Below, one piece after another: positions 53,417 through 62,036 of a DNA stretch of 64,000 bases. Origin of the DNA: an uncultured Bacteroides sp. GTDB taxonomy: Bacteria; Bacteroidota; Bacteroidia; Bacteroidales; Bacteroidaceae. Within the stretch, counting starts at the first letter, position 1; the number at the start of each line of letters is the position of its first letter. The notes under the pieces are model-generated. The model was given only the letters and a program-made list of their open reading frames with translations, did no database searches and was not told the DNA's origin. The stretch is from the NCBI RefSeq assembly GCF_947632445.1, contig NZ_CANRPM010000004.1:23659-87658 (forward strand), given 5' to 3'. The position numbers were made by a program, and so were the translations under genes.

Positions 53417-56400
53417 ATGAAAGAAAATAATATAAAGAAAGTCCTGCTGCTCGGTTCGGGTGCACTGAAAATTGGAGAGGCAGGCGAGTTCGATTACTCC
53501 GGTTCGCAGGCTCTTAAAGCTTTTAAGGAAGAAGGCATCCAAACCGTCCTGATCAATCCCAACATTGCCACCGTGCAGACCTCGGAAGGCGTGGCCGACC
53601 AGATTTACTTCTTACCTGTTACTCCCTATTTCGTCGAGAAGGTTATCGAGAAGGAACGTCCGGACGGTATTATGCTGTCCTTCGGTGGGCAGACGGCGCT
53701 AAACTGCGGCGTAGCTCTCTACAAGGACAAGGTATTGGAGAAGTATAACGTACAGGTATTGGGCACCCCCGTACAAGCTATCATCGATACAGAAGATCGT
53801 GAACTATTCGTTCAGAAATTAAACGAAATCGGTGTGAAGACCATCAAAAGTGAGGCTGTGGAGAATGCCGCAGATGCCCGCCGCGCCGCCGCTGAATTAG
53901 GCTATCCCGTCATCGTTCGCGCCGCTTATGCACTGGGCGGACTGGGTTCGGGTTTCTGCGACAACGAGGAAGAACTGAACGTGCTGGTGGAGAAAGCCTT
54001 CTCCTTCTCGCCCCAAGTACTCGTCGAGAAGAGTCTTCGTGGCTGGAAGGAAGTGGAATATGAAGTGGTACGTGACCGTTTCGACAACTGCATCACCGTC
54101 TGCAACATGGAGAACTTCGATCCGCTGGGCATCCACACAGGCGAGAGTATCGTTATTGCACCTAGTCAGACACTCTCCAACACCGACTACCATAAATTGC
54201 GCAGGCTAGCCATCCGCATCATCCGCCACATCGGCATCGTGGGTGAATGTAATGTACAGTACGCTTACGACCCGCAGTCCGAGGATTATCGTGTCATCGA
54301 AGTCAACGCCCGCCTCAGCCGTTCCTCGGCATTGGCCAGCAAAGCTACGGGCTATCCCCTCGCTTTCGTAGCCGCCAAACTGGGTCTGGGTTACGGTCTA
54401 TTCGATTTGAAGAACTCGGTCACTCGTACCACATCGGCTTTCTTCGAGCCTGCGCTTGACTATGTAGTGTGTAAGATACCACGTTGGGATCTCGGTAAGT
54501 TTCATGGCGTAGATAAAGAATTGGGATCTTCGATGAAGTCCGTAGGCGAGGTCATGGCCATCGGGCGTACCTTCGAGGAAGCCATTCAGAAAGGTTTGCG
54601 CATGATTGGTCAAGGTATGCACGGTTTTGTAGAAAACAAGGAACTCGTCATTTCAGACATAGACAAGGCCTTGCGCGAGCCGACAGACAAACGTATTTTC
54701 GTCATCTCCAAGGCTTTTCGGGCCGGTTACACGGTGAATCAAGTACACGAACTCACCAAGATAGACCGCTGGTTCCTGGAGAAGCTGATGAACATCATGC
54801 GCACCTCGAAGGAAATGCACGAGTGGGCGGGCAACCACAAGCAGCTTGCCGACCTGCCCGACGACTTGTTGCGTAAAGCCAAGCGTCAGGGCTTCTCCGA
54901 CTTTCAGGTTGCGCGTGCCATTGGTATGGAAGGCGAAATGGAAGACGCTATCATTACCCTGCGCCGTCACCGCAAGGAGCGTGGCATTGTACCTGTAGTG
55001 AAACAGATAGACACGCTGGCTGCTGAGTATCCTGCACAGACCAATTACCTGTACCTCACATATAGCGGCACGACTAATGATGTTCGCTATTTGGGTGACC
55101 ACCGCAGCATCGTCGTCCTCGGTTCGGGCGCTTATCGCATCGGTTCGTCCGTCGAGTTCGATTGGTGTGGTGTGCAGGCATTGAACACCATACGCAAGGA
55201 GGGCTACCGCTCGGTCATGATTAACTACAACCCTGAAACCGTGTCTACTGACTACGATATGTGTGATCGCCTCTATTTTGACGAACTTACCTTCGAGCGT
55301 GTCATGGACATCCTCGACCTGGAGAATCCGCACGGCGTCATCGTCTCCACCGGCGGGCAGATACCGAACAATCTGGCCCTGCGCCTCGACGCACAGCACG
55401 TCCGCATCCTCGGCACTTCGGCCGGGAGCATCGACAATGCCGAAGACCGCGACAAGTTCTCGGCCATGCTCGACCGCATCGGCGTGGACCAGCCCGAATG
55501 GAGCGCGCTGACTTCGATGGAAGACATCAACGCCTTCATCCGGAAAGTGGGCTTCCCCGTGCTTGTCCGGCCGTCGTATGTGCTCAGCGGCGCTGCCATG
55601 AACGTCTGCTCCAACCGGGAAGAACTGGAACGCTTCCTTCAGCTGGCTGCCAATGTGTCGAAAAAACATCCCGTAGTGGTGAGCCAGTTCATCGAGCATG
55701 CCAAGGAAGTGGAGATGGATGCTGTGGCACAGAACGGCGAAATCATCGCCTACGCCATCTCCGAGCACATCGAGTTTGCCGGCGTGCACTCGGGCGACGC
55801 CACCATTCAGTTCCCGCCGCAGAAGCTTTATGTGGAGACCGTGCGCCGCATCAAGCGCATCAGCCGTGAGATAGCCAAGGAGCTGAACATTTCCGGCCCA
55901 TTCAATATCCAGTTCCTCGCACGAGACAACGACATCAAGGTCATTGAGTGCAACCTTCGCGCTTCCCGCTCGTTCCCCTTCGTCAGCAAGGTACTGAAGC
56001 TGAATTTCATCGAGCTGGCCACGAAGGTCATGTTGGGCATTCCTGTAGAGAAGCCAGACAAGAACCTCTTTGACTTGGACTATGTAGGTATCAAGGCCTC
56101 GCAGTTCTCTTTCAACCGCTTGCAGAAAGCCGACCCCGTGCTGGGCGTCGACATGGCTTCGACAGGCGAGGTAGGTTGCATCGGAGATGACACATCGTGT
56201 GCTGTGCTCAAGGCCATGCTTTCAGTGGGTTATCGCATTCCACAAAAGAACATCCTCCTGTCTACCGGCTCTACGGAGCAGAAGGTGGATATGCTCCAGG
56301 CGGCACGTCAGCTGCAGCACAAGGGTTACAAGCTCTTTGCTACAGGCGGTACGTCGAAGTTCCTCACGGAGAACGGAGTGGAGAACACCCGCGTCTATTG

Positions 56401-56647
56401 GCCCAGCGAGAACGGACAACCTCAGGCACTCGACATGCTCCACAAGAAAGAAATCGACATGGTGGTCAACATCCCTAAGAATCTGACGGCGGGCGAACTA
56501 AGCAACGGTTACAAGATACGCCGTGCGGCTATCGACCTCAATGTTCCACTTATTACTAACGCCCGTCTTGCCAGCGCCTTTATCAATGCCTTCTGCACGA
56601 TGTCGTTGGACGACCTGCGCATCAAGTCGTGGGCGGAATACAAATGA
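53417..56647 (+). CDS. carB: Carbamoyl-phosphate synthase large subunit
   Basis: 1,076 residues. Two homologous ATP-grasp halves (starting VLLLGSGALKIGEAGEFDY and IVVLGSGAYRIGSSVEFDW near residue 570), each phosphorylating bicarbonate or carbamate. The C-terminal regulatory MGS-like domain starts near residue 940 (YKLFATGGTSKFL). The motif FVNAR-type EVNARLSRSSALASKATGYPLA and ECNLRASRSFPFVSK is intact in both halves. Full length. End of the purF-like-carA-carB operon, with a hairpin after the stop. Confidence 0.98.
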   Translation: MKENNIKKVLLLGSGALKIGEAGEFDYSGSQALKAFKEEGIQTVLINPNIATVQTSEGVADQIYFLPVTPYFVEKVIEKERPDGIMLSFGGQTALNCGVALYKDKVLEKYNVQVLGTPVQAIIDTEDRELFVQKLNEIGVKTIKSEAVENAADARRAAAELGYPVIVRAAYALGGLGSGFCDNEEELNVLVEKAFSFSPQVLVEKSLRGWKEVEYEVVRDRFDNCITVCNMENFDPLGIHTGESIVIAPSQTLSNTDYHKLRRLAIRIIRHIGIVGECNVQYAYDPQSEDYRVIEVNARLSRSSALASKATGYPLAFVAAKLGLGYGLFDLKNSVTRTTSAFFEPALDYVVCKIPRWDLGKFHGVDKELGSSMKSVGEVMAIGRTFEEAIQKGLRMIGQGMHGFVENKELVISDIDKALREPTDKRIFVISKAFRAGYTVNQVHELTKIDRWFLEKLMNIMRTSKEMHEWAGNHKQLADLPDDLLRKAKRQGFSDFQVARAIGMEGEMEDAIITLRRHRKERGIVPVVKQIDTLAAEYPAQTNYLYLTYSGTTNDVRYLGDHRSIVVLGSGAYRIGSSVEFDWCGVQALNTIRKEGYRSVMINYNPETVSTDYDMCDRLYFDELTFERVMDILDLENPHGVIVSTGGQIPNNLALRLDAQHVRILGTSAGSIDNAEDRDKFSAMLDRIGVDQPEWSALTSMEDINAFIRKVGFPVLVRPSYVLSGAAMNVCSNREELERFLQLAANVSKKHPVVVSQFIEHAKEVEMDAVAQNGEIIAYAISEHIEFAGVHSGDATIQFPPQKLYVETVRRIKRISREIAKELNISGPFNIQFLARDNDIKVIECNLRASRSFPFVSKVLKLNFIELATKVMLGIPVEKPDKNLFDLDYVGIKASQFSFNRLQKADPVLGVDMASTGEVGCIGDDTSCAVLKAMLSVGYRIPQKNILLSTGSTEQKVDMLQAARQLQHKGYKLFATGGTSKFLTENGVENTRVYWPSENGQPQALDMLHKKEIDMVVNIPKNLTAGELSNGYKIRRAAIDLNVPLITNARLASAFINAFCTMSLDDLRIKSWAEYK

Positions 56648-56673
56648 AACAATTTATCGTTTTTACATAGAGC

Positions 56674-56704
56674 ATCCCCGGCGTTGTGTACGAATGCCGG
56701 GGAT
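56674..56704. terminator. Hairpin between carB and AlaX-like gene
   Basis: ATCCCCGGC (56674-56682) and GCCGGGGAT (56696-56704) form a 9-bp GC-rich stem in the convergent gap. The U-tract is weak on both sides. Confidence 0.55.
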
Positions 56705-56729
56705 TATACCGTAAGAGTGGTTAAACGTT

Positions 56730-57227
56730 TCAGGAAAGTTTGAAGCGGATGCGCCAGCGCTTTTCTACCTCGTCCCAGTCGTGGCTGATGATGTGGAAAG
56801 TGCCTATTTCCGCTGTGTTAGCCACGTGCGTACCGATGCAGAGGCATTCGTCGTAATCGCCCACTTTCACCACACGCACCGTCTGTGAGGCGTCGTCGGG
56901 CAGGCGTTGCAGATCGAAACGGCCGCGGGCTTTTTCCTGAGTGATGAATTCCGTGGTGACATCCAAGTGCCGGCCAATGACTTCGTTCACGGCCTCTTCC
57001 AGCCGTTTCACATCTTCTTCCGTCGGTTGCCGTTCCAGTCGGTAGTCCAACTTGCTCTTTTTTCGCTCGATGTGTGCCGATATCGACCTTTCACACCCGA
57101 AAAGTCGTATCATAGTCTGATTGATGATGTGTTCACAAGTATGCATCGGCGGGTGTTCCTGTTTGTTGTGCTCGTTGAGCGTGGGTTGTTGTTCCATGTC
57201 GAAAAGTATTTTGTTGGGTTCGTTCAT
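56730..57227 (-). CDS. AlaX-like alanyl-tRNA editing domain protein
   Basis: 165 residues. Shows the metal-binding editing pattern of AlaX and the SAD of threonyl/alanyl-tRNA synthetases: HTCEHIINQTM (HxxxH) near residue 29 and CIGTHVANTAEIG (CxxxH) near residue 131. It would hydrolyse mischarged tRNA-Ala, usually serine or glycine. It lacks the other domains of alanyl-tRNA synthetase. Converges with carB and shares a bidirectional hairpin with the DUF3332 gene upstream. Confidence 0.87.
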   Translation of the reverse strand: MNEPNKILFDMEQQPTLNEHNKQEHPPMHTCEHIINQTMIRLFGCERSISAHIERKKSKLDYRLERQPTEEDVKRLEEAVNEVIGRHLDVTTEFITQEKARGRFDLQRLPDDASQTVRVVKVGDYDECLCIGTHVANTAEIGTFHIISHDWDEVEKRWRIRFKLS

Positions 57228-57232
57228 AAAAA

Positions 57233-57264
57233 GCCCTCATTCTCTGCGGGCAAAGAATGAGGGC
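57233..57264. terminator. Terminator hairpin between DUF3332 and AlaX-like genes
   Basis: GCCCTCATTCT (57233-57243) pairs with AGAATGAGGGC (57254-57264), loop of 10 nt. It ends the DUF3332 transcript on the minus strand before the AlaX-like start. Confidence 0.75.
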
Positions 57265-57286
57265 ATTCTTCAGATTTTATAGTTGT

Positions 57287-57844
57287 TTATCTGCAAACGT
57301 AGTACATGTCTGTCATCACAGCCAGTCTGGCATCGGCCACACCCTGTGCGTCCAGTGTAACGGTCAGATTTTCGCCGTTTGGCAGCGTCATCTGTGCCGT
57401 TCCGTCGTTGTTTAGGCGAACCAGTTCGGTGTTGACACCGTCTGCCACTACGTTCCACGTATTCTGGTCCTTGTCGTAAATCAGTTCCATTGATATCGTC
57501 TCGTCGCCTTCCTTTGTGATGGAATATCCGTTTTCCAGTGTCTCTACCAAGTAGTTCCCGTTCTCACCCTGCACTTTTTTAATGTCTCTGACGCTTGCCA
57601 TCGGGTTGCTTCCGCTCCAGAATTCGATGGAGTTGATGACCAGTGCGTCAGCCAAGTAGCATACGCCGTAGACGGGAATGATATTGCAAGCCAGGTACAC
57701 CAGTTCATTAACAAACTTGTTTCCAATATTCTGATTCCAATTTACGAGTCTGTTGTGCAGGCCGAAAGAACCGATACATGAACTGAAAAGGAACGCACCA
57801 CAAATCATTGCGGCGGCAGCCATTTTAAGATTAATTTTCTTCAT
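57287..57844 (-). CDS. DUF3332 lipoprotein
   Basis: 185 residues. Lipoprotein-type signal ending LFSSC (Cys23), one hydrophobic stretch (FVNELVYLACNIIPVYGVCYLADALV) and a soluble C-terminal domain (YLVETLENGYSITKEGDE, AQMTLPNGENLTVTLDAQG). This matches DUF3332, common in Bacteroidetes and of unknown function. Its promoter on the minus strand has a -7 box TATATTTG at 57896-57903 and it is followed by a terminator, so it is monocistronic. Confidence 0.85.
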   Translation of the reverse strand: MKKINLKMAAAAMICGAFLFSSCIGSFGLHNRLVNWNQNIGNKFVNELVYLACNIIPVYGVCYLADALVINSIEFWSGSNPMASVRDIKKVQGENGNYLVETLENGYSITKEGDETISMELIYDKDQNTWNVVADGVNTELVRLNNDGTAQMTLPNGENLTVTLDAQGVADARLAVMTDMYYVCR

Positions 57845-57895
57845 AATTTTTCTCCTTTATATTTAAGATAAAAAACTTTCTGCATTAGATGTGTG

Positions 57896-57903
57896 CAAAT
57901 ATA
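57896..57903 (-). promoter_or_regulatory. -7 element for the DUF3332 gene
   Basis: The minus strand reads TATATTTG, an exact TAnnTTTG box, about 50 bp before the ATG at 57844. Confidence 0.55.
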
Positions 57904-58015
57904 CGCTTTTATCCATAAAATACTGTCAAATAGAAAGATTTTCTTTCCTTTTTTCTGTACCAATCGGCATTCGTAATTTCCTGGAGAATACCGGTGGTAT
58001 AACAGGCTTTTTTCC

Positions 58016-58023
58016 TATATTTG
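58016..58023 (+). promoter_or_regulatory. -7 element for the MBL hydrolase
   Basis: TATATTTG, exact TAnnTTTG, 54 bp before the chosen ATG at 58078. GGTG near 57994 may be a weak -33 element. Confidence 0.55.
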
Positions 58024-58077
58024 CGCCACCGTTGCTGAAGCGTAAGTTTCGTGATGGATAAATGTAAAAAAGTAAGA

Positions 58078-58881
58078 ATGAAAGTACGATTTATAAGTCT
58101 GGCCAGTGGTAGCAGTGGTAATTGCTATTACTTGGGCACCGGAAAATATGGCATTTTGATAGATGCAGGCATTTCAACTCGCAGCATTCGGAAAATCTTA
58201 AAGGAATACGGCATCGGTATGGAGACCATTCTCGCCGTGTTTGTTACGCACGACCATGCCGACCACATCAAAGCCTTGGGTGGTTTGGGTGAGAAACTGA
58301 ATATCCCCATTTATACTACTGCACGTATCCACGAAGGTATTGGCCGCAACTATTGCATGACGGAAAAACTGTATACCTCCGCCCGTTATCTGGAGAAACA
58401 GACTCCCATGCAACTGGAGAATTTTCACATCGAATCCTTTGAAGTTCCTCACGACGGCATTGACAACGTAGGCTATTTTATTACGATTGGCGACAAGGCA
58501 TTTGCTTTTCTGACCGACTTGGGTGAAATCACTCCCGTTGCAGCCGAATACATTCGTCGGGCTAATTATCTGGTGCTGGAAGCCAATTATGATGACGAGA
58601 TGTTGCAAATGGGACCGTATCCTCCCTATTTGAAAGAACGTATCAGAAGCCGGACAGGGCATTTGAGTAATTCAGCCACTGCCCAGTTCCTAGCAGACCA
58701 CTTTAGTGACCGGCTGCGTTACATTTGGTTGTGTCATCTCAGTAAGAACAATAATCATCCTGAACTTGCCTATAAAACGGTGGAATTGAAGCTACATGAT
58801 TATGGAATTGTGGTTGGACAAGATGTCCAATTATATGTCTTAAAGCGTACCACACCTTCTGAGCTTTACGAATTTGAATAA
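58078..58881 (+). CDS. Metallo-beta-lactamase-fold hydrolase (YycJ/WalJ-like)
   Basis: 267 residues from the ATG at 58078; the frame also opens at 58051 and 58054. The MBL metal site is visible as THDHADH near residue 58, and the other ligands lie in later strands (EVPHDGIDNVGY, HLSNSATAQFLADHF). Family members related to WalJ/YycJ are DNA- or RNA-directed hydrolases with a role in DNA-replication or cell-wall coordination. The substrate here is not evident. It sits 89 bp before a tRNA pair and does not overlap it. Confidence 0.88.
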   Translation: MKVRFISLASGSSGNCYYLGTGKYGILIDAGISTRSIRKILKEYGIGMETILAVFVTHDHADHIKALGGLGEKLNIPIYTTARIHEGIGRNYCMTEKLYTSARYLEKQTPMQLENFHIESFEVPHDGIDNVGYFITIGDKAFAFLTDLGEITPVAAEYIRRANYLVLEANYDDEMLQMGPYPPYLKERIRSRTGHLSNSATAQFLADHFSDRLRYIWLCHLSKNNNHPELAYKTVELKLHDYGIVVGQDVQLYVLKRTTPSELYEFE

Positions 58882-58916
58882 AAGATACCGGTTTCATCGA
58901 AAAAAGCAGCCTTTTA

Positions 58917-58947
58917 TTTGTCGGTTCGAATAAAAGAACTACCTTTG
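58917..58947 (+). promoter_or_regulatory. Promoter of the tRNA-Lys/tRNA-Pro pair
   Basis: TTTG (58917-58920), exactly 19 bp, then TACCTTTG (58940-58947), the full Bacteroidetes consensus, 22 bp before tRNA-Lys. One of the two best promoter matches in the window. Confidence 0.8.
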
Positions 58948-58969
58948 CCCCGCAAACAAAAAAACAGAT

Positions 58970-59045
58970 GCACTCTTAGCTCAGTTGGTAGAGCAACTGA
59001 CTCTTAATCAGTGGGTCCAGGGTTCGAATCCCTGAGGGTGTACCA
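58970..59045 (+). tRNA. tRNA-Lys (anticodon CTT)
   Basis: 76 nt with cloverleaf arms: acceptor GCACTCT/AGGGTGT (one G-U end pair), D-arm GCTC..GAGC, anticodon stem ACTGA/TCAGT with loop CTCTTAA (CTT), T-arm CAGGG TTCGAAT CCCTG, and an encoded ACCA tail. Confidence 0.97.
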
Positions 59046-59086
59046 ATCAGACAGAGACAAAAAAAGCTTTTCTTTGGAAAGGTATT

Positions 59087-59161
59087 CGGGGTGTAGCGCA
59101 GTCCGGTTAGCGCACCTGCTTTGGGAGCAGGGGGTCGTGGGTTCAAATCCCGCTACCCCGA
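59087..59161 (+). tRNA. tRNA-Pro (anticodon TGG)
   Basis: 75 nt: acceptor CGGGGTG/TACCCCG, D-arm GCGC..GCGC, anticodon stem CCTGC/GCAGG with loop TTTGGGA (TGG), T-arm GTGGG TTCAAAT CCCGC and discriminator A. The following bases are CAA, so CCA is not encoded, unlike the tRNA-Lys next to it. Part of the same transcript. Confidence 0.97.
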
Positions 59162-59162
59162 C

Positions 59163-59201
59163 AACAGGTCAGATTTCATTAGAAATCAGGCCTGTTTTGT
59201 T
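59163..59201 (+). terminator. Terminator after tRNA genes
   Basis: AACAGGTCAGATTTC (59163-59177) pairs with GAAATCAGGCCTGTT (59182-59196) with one wobble pair and one mismatch, 4-nt loop, followed by TTGTTTT. Confidence 0.85.
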
Positions 59202-59307
59202 TTAAAACAGGTTTCTCTGTATAAACAGATTGGCGCAGATTATCTTTTTCTGATCCGCGTCAATCTGTGTTAATCGGCAATGAAGACAACAATATCAAAG
59301 CAGGTAC

Positions 59308-60714
59308 TTAGAACTGGAAGTAGTTCTTTGCATTGTTGTAGCATATGTCTTCAATCATCTGGTTGATACGATTCATTTCGCTGATAGGCAGTTCGCCATT
59401 TTCAACGTCTCGGCCTACGAGGTTGCACAGCGTGCGGCGGAAATATTCGTGGCGCGGGTAGGAGAGGAACGAGCGCGAGTCGGTCAGCATGCCTACGAAG
59501 CGGCTCAGCAGGCCCAGCAGGGACAGGGCGTTCATCTGTTTCTCCATGCCATCCTTCTGGTCGAGGAACCACCAGCCCGAACCAAACTGGATCTTGCCCG
59601 GCCACGTGCCGTCCTGGAAGTTGCCCAACATGGTGGCGATCACTTCGTTGGCACAGGGATTGAGGTTGTAGAGGATGGTCTTGGTGAGCTTGCTTTCGGT
59701 GTTCAGGCGGTCGAGGAACTTGGCCATCTTCTTGGCAGTGGTGAACTCGCCGATGGAGTCGAAACCTGTATCAGGGCCCAGGAGTTTGAACATCTTTGTG
59801 TTATTGTTGCGGATGGCTCCGTAGTGGTACTGCTGTGCCCAGCCTTTCTCCCAATCCATCTCGGCGAAGATGACCAGCATGGCCGACTTGAATTTCAGAA
59901 TCTCTTCCTGCGTCAACTCATGGCCGCCATATACCTTATTGAAGATAGTTTTGATTTCGGCTTCGGTATAGTCCTCTGCATAGAACTCCTCAATGCCATG
60001 GTCGGACAGGCGGCAGCCTTGTTCGGCGAAGAAGTCGTGACGGCGGCGCAGGGCAACGATCATGTCGTCAAAGGTGGAGATGGTTACGCCGCTCACCTCG
60101 GCCAGCTTCTCAACGTAGGCGCGGAAGTCGGCAGGCACTTCGACGGCCATAGCCTTGTCGGGACGCCAAGCGGGCAGCATCTTGATTTCGAAGCCGCTCT
60201 CGCGCGTCTTTATATGGTACTCCAGCGAGTCAACGGGGTCATCCGTAGTGCAGACTGTCTCCACATGGTAGCGGCGCATCATGCCGCGTGCCGAATATTC
60301 GGGTTGGCGCAGCTTTTCGTTACACTCGTCGTAAATCTCACGGGCGGTCTGAGGATTGAGCACCTTGTTGATACCGAAGGCAGTCTTCAGTTCGAGGTGG
60401 GTCCAATGGTACAGCGGGTTGCGCATGGTGTAGGGGACAGTCTCGGCCCATTTCTCGAACTTCTCCCAGTCGGTGGTGTCCTTGCCTGTGCAATAGCGTT
60501 CGTCCACGCCGTTGGTACGCATGGCACGCCACTTGTAATGGTCGCCTCCAAGCCAGATTTCGGTCAGTGAACGGAATCGGTAGTCGTCGGCCACCATCTT
60601 GGGAATGAGGTGACAGTGATAGTCAATAATCGGCATCTTGGCCGCATGTTCGTGATAGAGCTTCTGTGCAGTTTCGGTCTGCAACAGGAAGTTTTCATCC
60701 ATAAATTTCTTCAT
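59308..60714 (-). CDS. uxaC: Glucuronate (uronate) isomerase
   Basis: 468 residues. Amidohydrolase-superfamily enzyme converting D-glucuronate to D-fructuronate and D-galacturonate to D-tagaturonate. The metal-site opening IIDYHCHLIP sits near residue 29, and AMRTNGVDERYCTG and GVRNNNTKMFKLLGPD-type blocks are visible (RNNNTKMFKLLGPDTGFDSI). Divergent from the LacI-type regulator across a 231-bp promoter region, with a full-consensus promoter. Works with uxaB downstream in hexuronate catabolism from pectin or glycosaminoglycan uronic acids. Confidence 0.97.
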   Translation of the reverse strand: MKKFMDENFLLQTETAQKLYHEHAAKMPIIDYHCHLIPKMVADDYRFRSLTEIWLGGDHYKWRAMRTNGVDERYCTGKDTTDWEKFEKWAETVPYTMRNPLYHWTHLELKTAFGINKVLNPQTAREIYDECNEKLRQPEYSARGMMRRYHVETVCTTDDPVDSLEYHIKTRESGFEIKMLPAWRPDKAMAVEVPADFRAYVEKLAEVSGVTISTFDDMIVALRRRHDFFAEQGCRLSDHGIEEFYAEDYTEAEIKTIFNKVYGGHELTQEEILKFKSAMLVIFAEMDWEKGWAQQYHYGAIRNNNTKMFKLLGPDTGFDSIGEFTTAKKMAKFLDRLNTESKLTKTILYNLNPCANEVIATMLGNFQDGTWPGKIQFGSGWWFLDQKDGMEKQMNALSLLGLLSRFVGMLTDSRSFLSYPRHEYFRRTLCNLVGRDVENGELPISEMNRINQMIEDICYNNAKNYFQF

Positions 60715-60832
60715 AACGTATGTGTTTTAAGTATCTAAAAATGTTACTTTCTCTCTATATAATTATATAACTCTGATTATAAAGTGAATAGGGGTTGCTC
60801 TCGATTTTATTTTTATTAACCGTTATCGAACA

Positions 60833-60863
60833 CAAAAGTAGATATTTTACTTGGAGATACAAA
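60833..60863 (-). promoter_or_regulatory. Promoter of uxaC
   Basis: On the minus strand TTTG (60863-60860), exactly 19 bp, TACTTTTG (60840-60833). Matches the full Bacteroidetes consensus. The leader is about 110 nt. TAACCGTTA, a perfect odd palindrome around 60818-60826, is a possible operator for the divergent LacI-type regulator. Confidence 0.8.
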
Positions 60864-60871
60864 ATATTTCG

Positions 60872-60879
60872 TATCTTTG
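60872..60879 (+). promoter_or_regulatory. -7 element for the LacI-type regulator
   Basis: TATCTTTG, exact TAnnTTTG, 67 bp before the ATG at 60946. It lies nine bp beyond the uxaC -33 box, so the two promoters overlap back to back. Confidence 0.6.
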
Positions 60880-60945
60880 CGACGAATATTTATAATATTT
60901 AAGCTTTAGGCAAACTGCCCTTCAGTTCTAACAAACGAAGCAGAG

Positions 60946-62007
60946 ATGGGAAACAAGTACTATACCATAAAAGACATCGCCCGCATGGCGGGTGTATCGG
61001 CCGGAACAGTAGACCGCGTGCTGCACAATCGCGGAGCCGTGTCAGCGGCCAGCCTGGAGAAAGTACGCAAGGTGCTCGACGAAATCAACTACCAGCCCAA
61101 TATGTTTGCCATCGGCCTGGCGGCTAAGAAACGTTACAGCATTGTCTGCATCATACCTTATTATATAGCCTACGACTACTGGTATGCCGTAGCAGGAGGC
61201 ATTGACCGTGCCGCACAGGAGCTGGCGCCCTACAACGTGACGGTGAGCTACCTCCATTACCTGCACGCCGACGAGGCTTCCTACAACCGGGTCTGCAAGC
61301 AGGTGCTGGACAAGGAATGCGACGCCGTGCTGATGGCACCCAACTTCCGCGAAGAGACCCTGAAGCTCACGTCCGCCCTCGATCGAAAAGGTATTCCCTA
61401 TGCTTTCATCGACTTCAACATCGAACAGACGCATGCCTTGTGCTACATCGGACAGGACTCGCGCATGAGCGGATATATCGCGGCCAAGATACTGATGCAG
61501 CACTTTAAGGAAGGGCAGGAGCTGGCCCTCTTCCTGAACAATCAGAAGCAAAGCCCGGCCGAGATACAGATGCAGCGCAGGTTGGAGGGATTTATGCAAT
61601 ACCTGACCGAGAACCATGCGGGGCTGAACGTCCACGACGTGGTGCTCGACAAGAAGGACGCCGATGCCAATCACCGCACGCTCGACCGCTTCTTCGGACA
61701 GTGCCCGCAGGCTGTGCTGGGCGCGGTGTTCAACTCGCGCGTCTATCAGGTGGCCGACTACCTGCACGCTACGGGCCGGCACATGGAAGGATTGGTGGGC
61801 TACGACCTGCTGAAGAAGAACGTGGAGCGGCTAAAGACCGGCGAAGTGGACTACCTGATAGGGCAGCGGCCTGCCATGCAGGGCTATTGCGGAGTAAAAG
61901 CCCTGTGTACGCACATGGTGTTCAGGCGGCCGGTCACGACGACGCAATACATGCCCATCGACATACTAATCAGGGAAAACATCGACTACTATTTTGAATT
62001 TGAATAA
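60946..62007 (+). CDS. LacI-family transcriptional regulator of hexuronate genes
   Basis: 353 residues. The N-terminal LacI helix-turn-helix is TIKDIARMAGVSAGTVDRVLHNRGAV with the hinge helix LEKVRKVLDEINYQPN. The C-terminal periplasmic-binding-like ligand domain follows (YSIVCIIPYYIAYDYWYAVAGGIDRAAQ, CYIGQDSRMSGYIAAKIL). Sits between divergent uxaC and co-directional uxaB, so the ligand is probably a hexuronate or a pathway intermediate. Likely controls both genes. Confidence 0.9.
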   Translation: MGNKYYTIKDIARMAGVSAGTVDRVLHNRGAVSAASLEKVRKVLDEINYQPNMFAIGLAAKKRYSIVCIIPYYIAYDYWYAVAGGIDRAAQELAPYNVTVSYLHYLHADEASYNRVCKQVLDKECDAVLMAPNFREETLKLTSALDRKGIPYAFIDFNIEQTHALCYIGQDSRMSGYIAAKILMQHFKEGQELALFLNNQKQSPAEIQMQRRLEGFMQYLTENHAGLNVHDVVLDKKDADANHRTLDRFFGQCPQAVLGAVFNSRVYQVADYLHATGRHMEGLVGYDLLKKNVERLKTGEVDYLIGQRPAMQGYCGVKALCTHMVFRRPVTTTQYMPIDILIRENIDYYFEFE

Positions 62008-62036
62008 ACAAATAATACATAACTTTTAAAATATAT

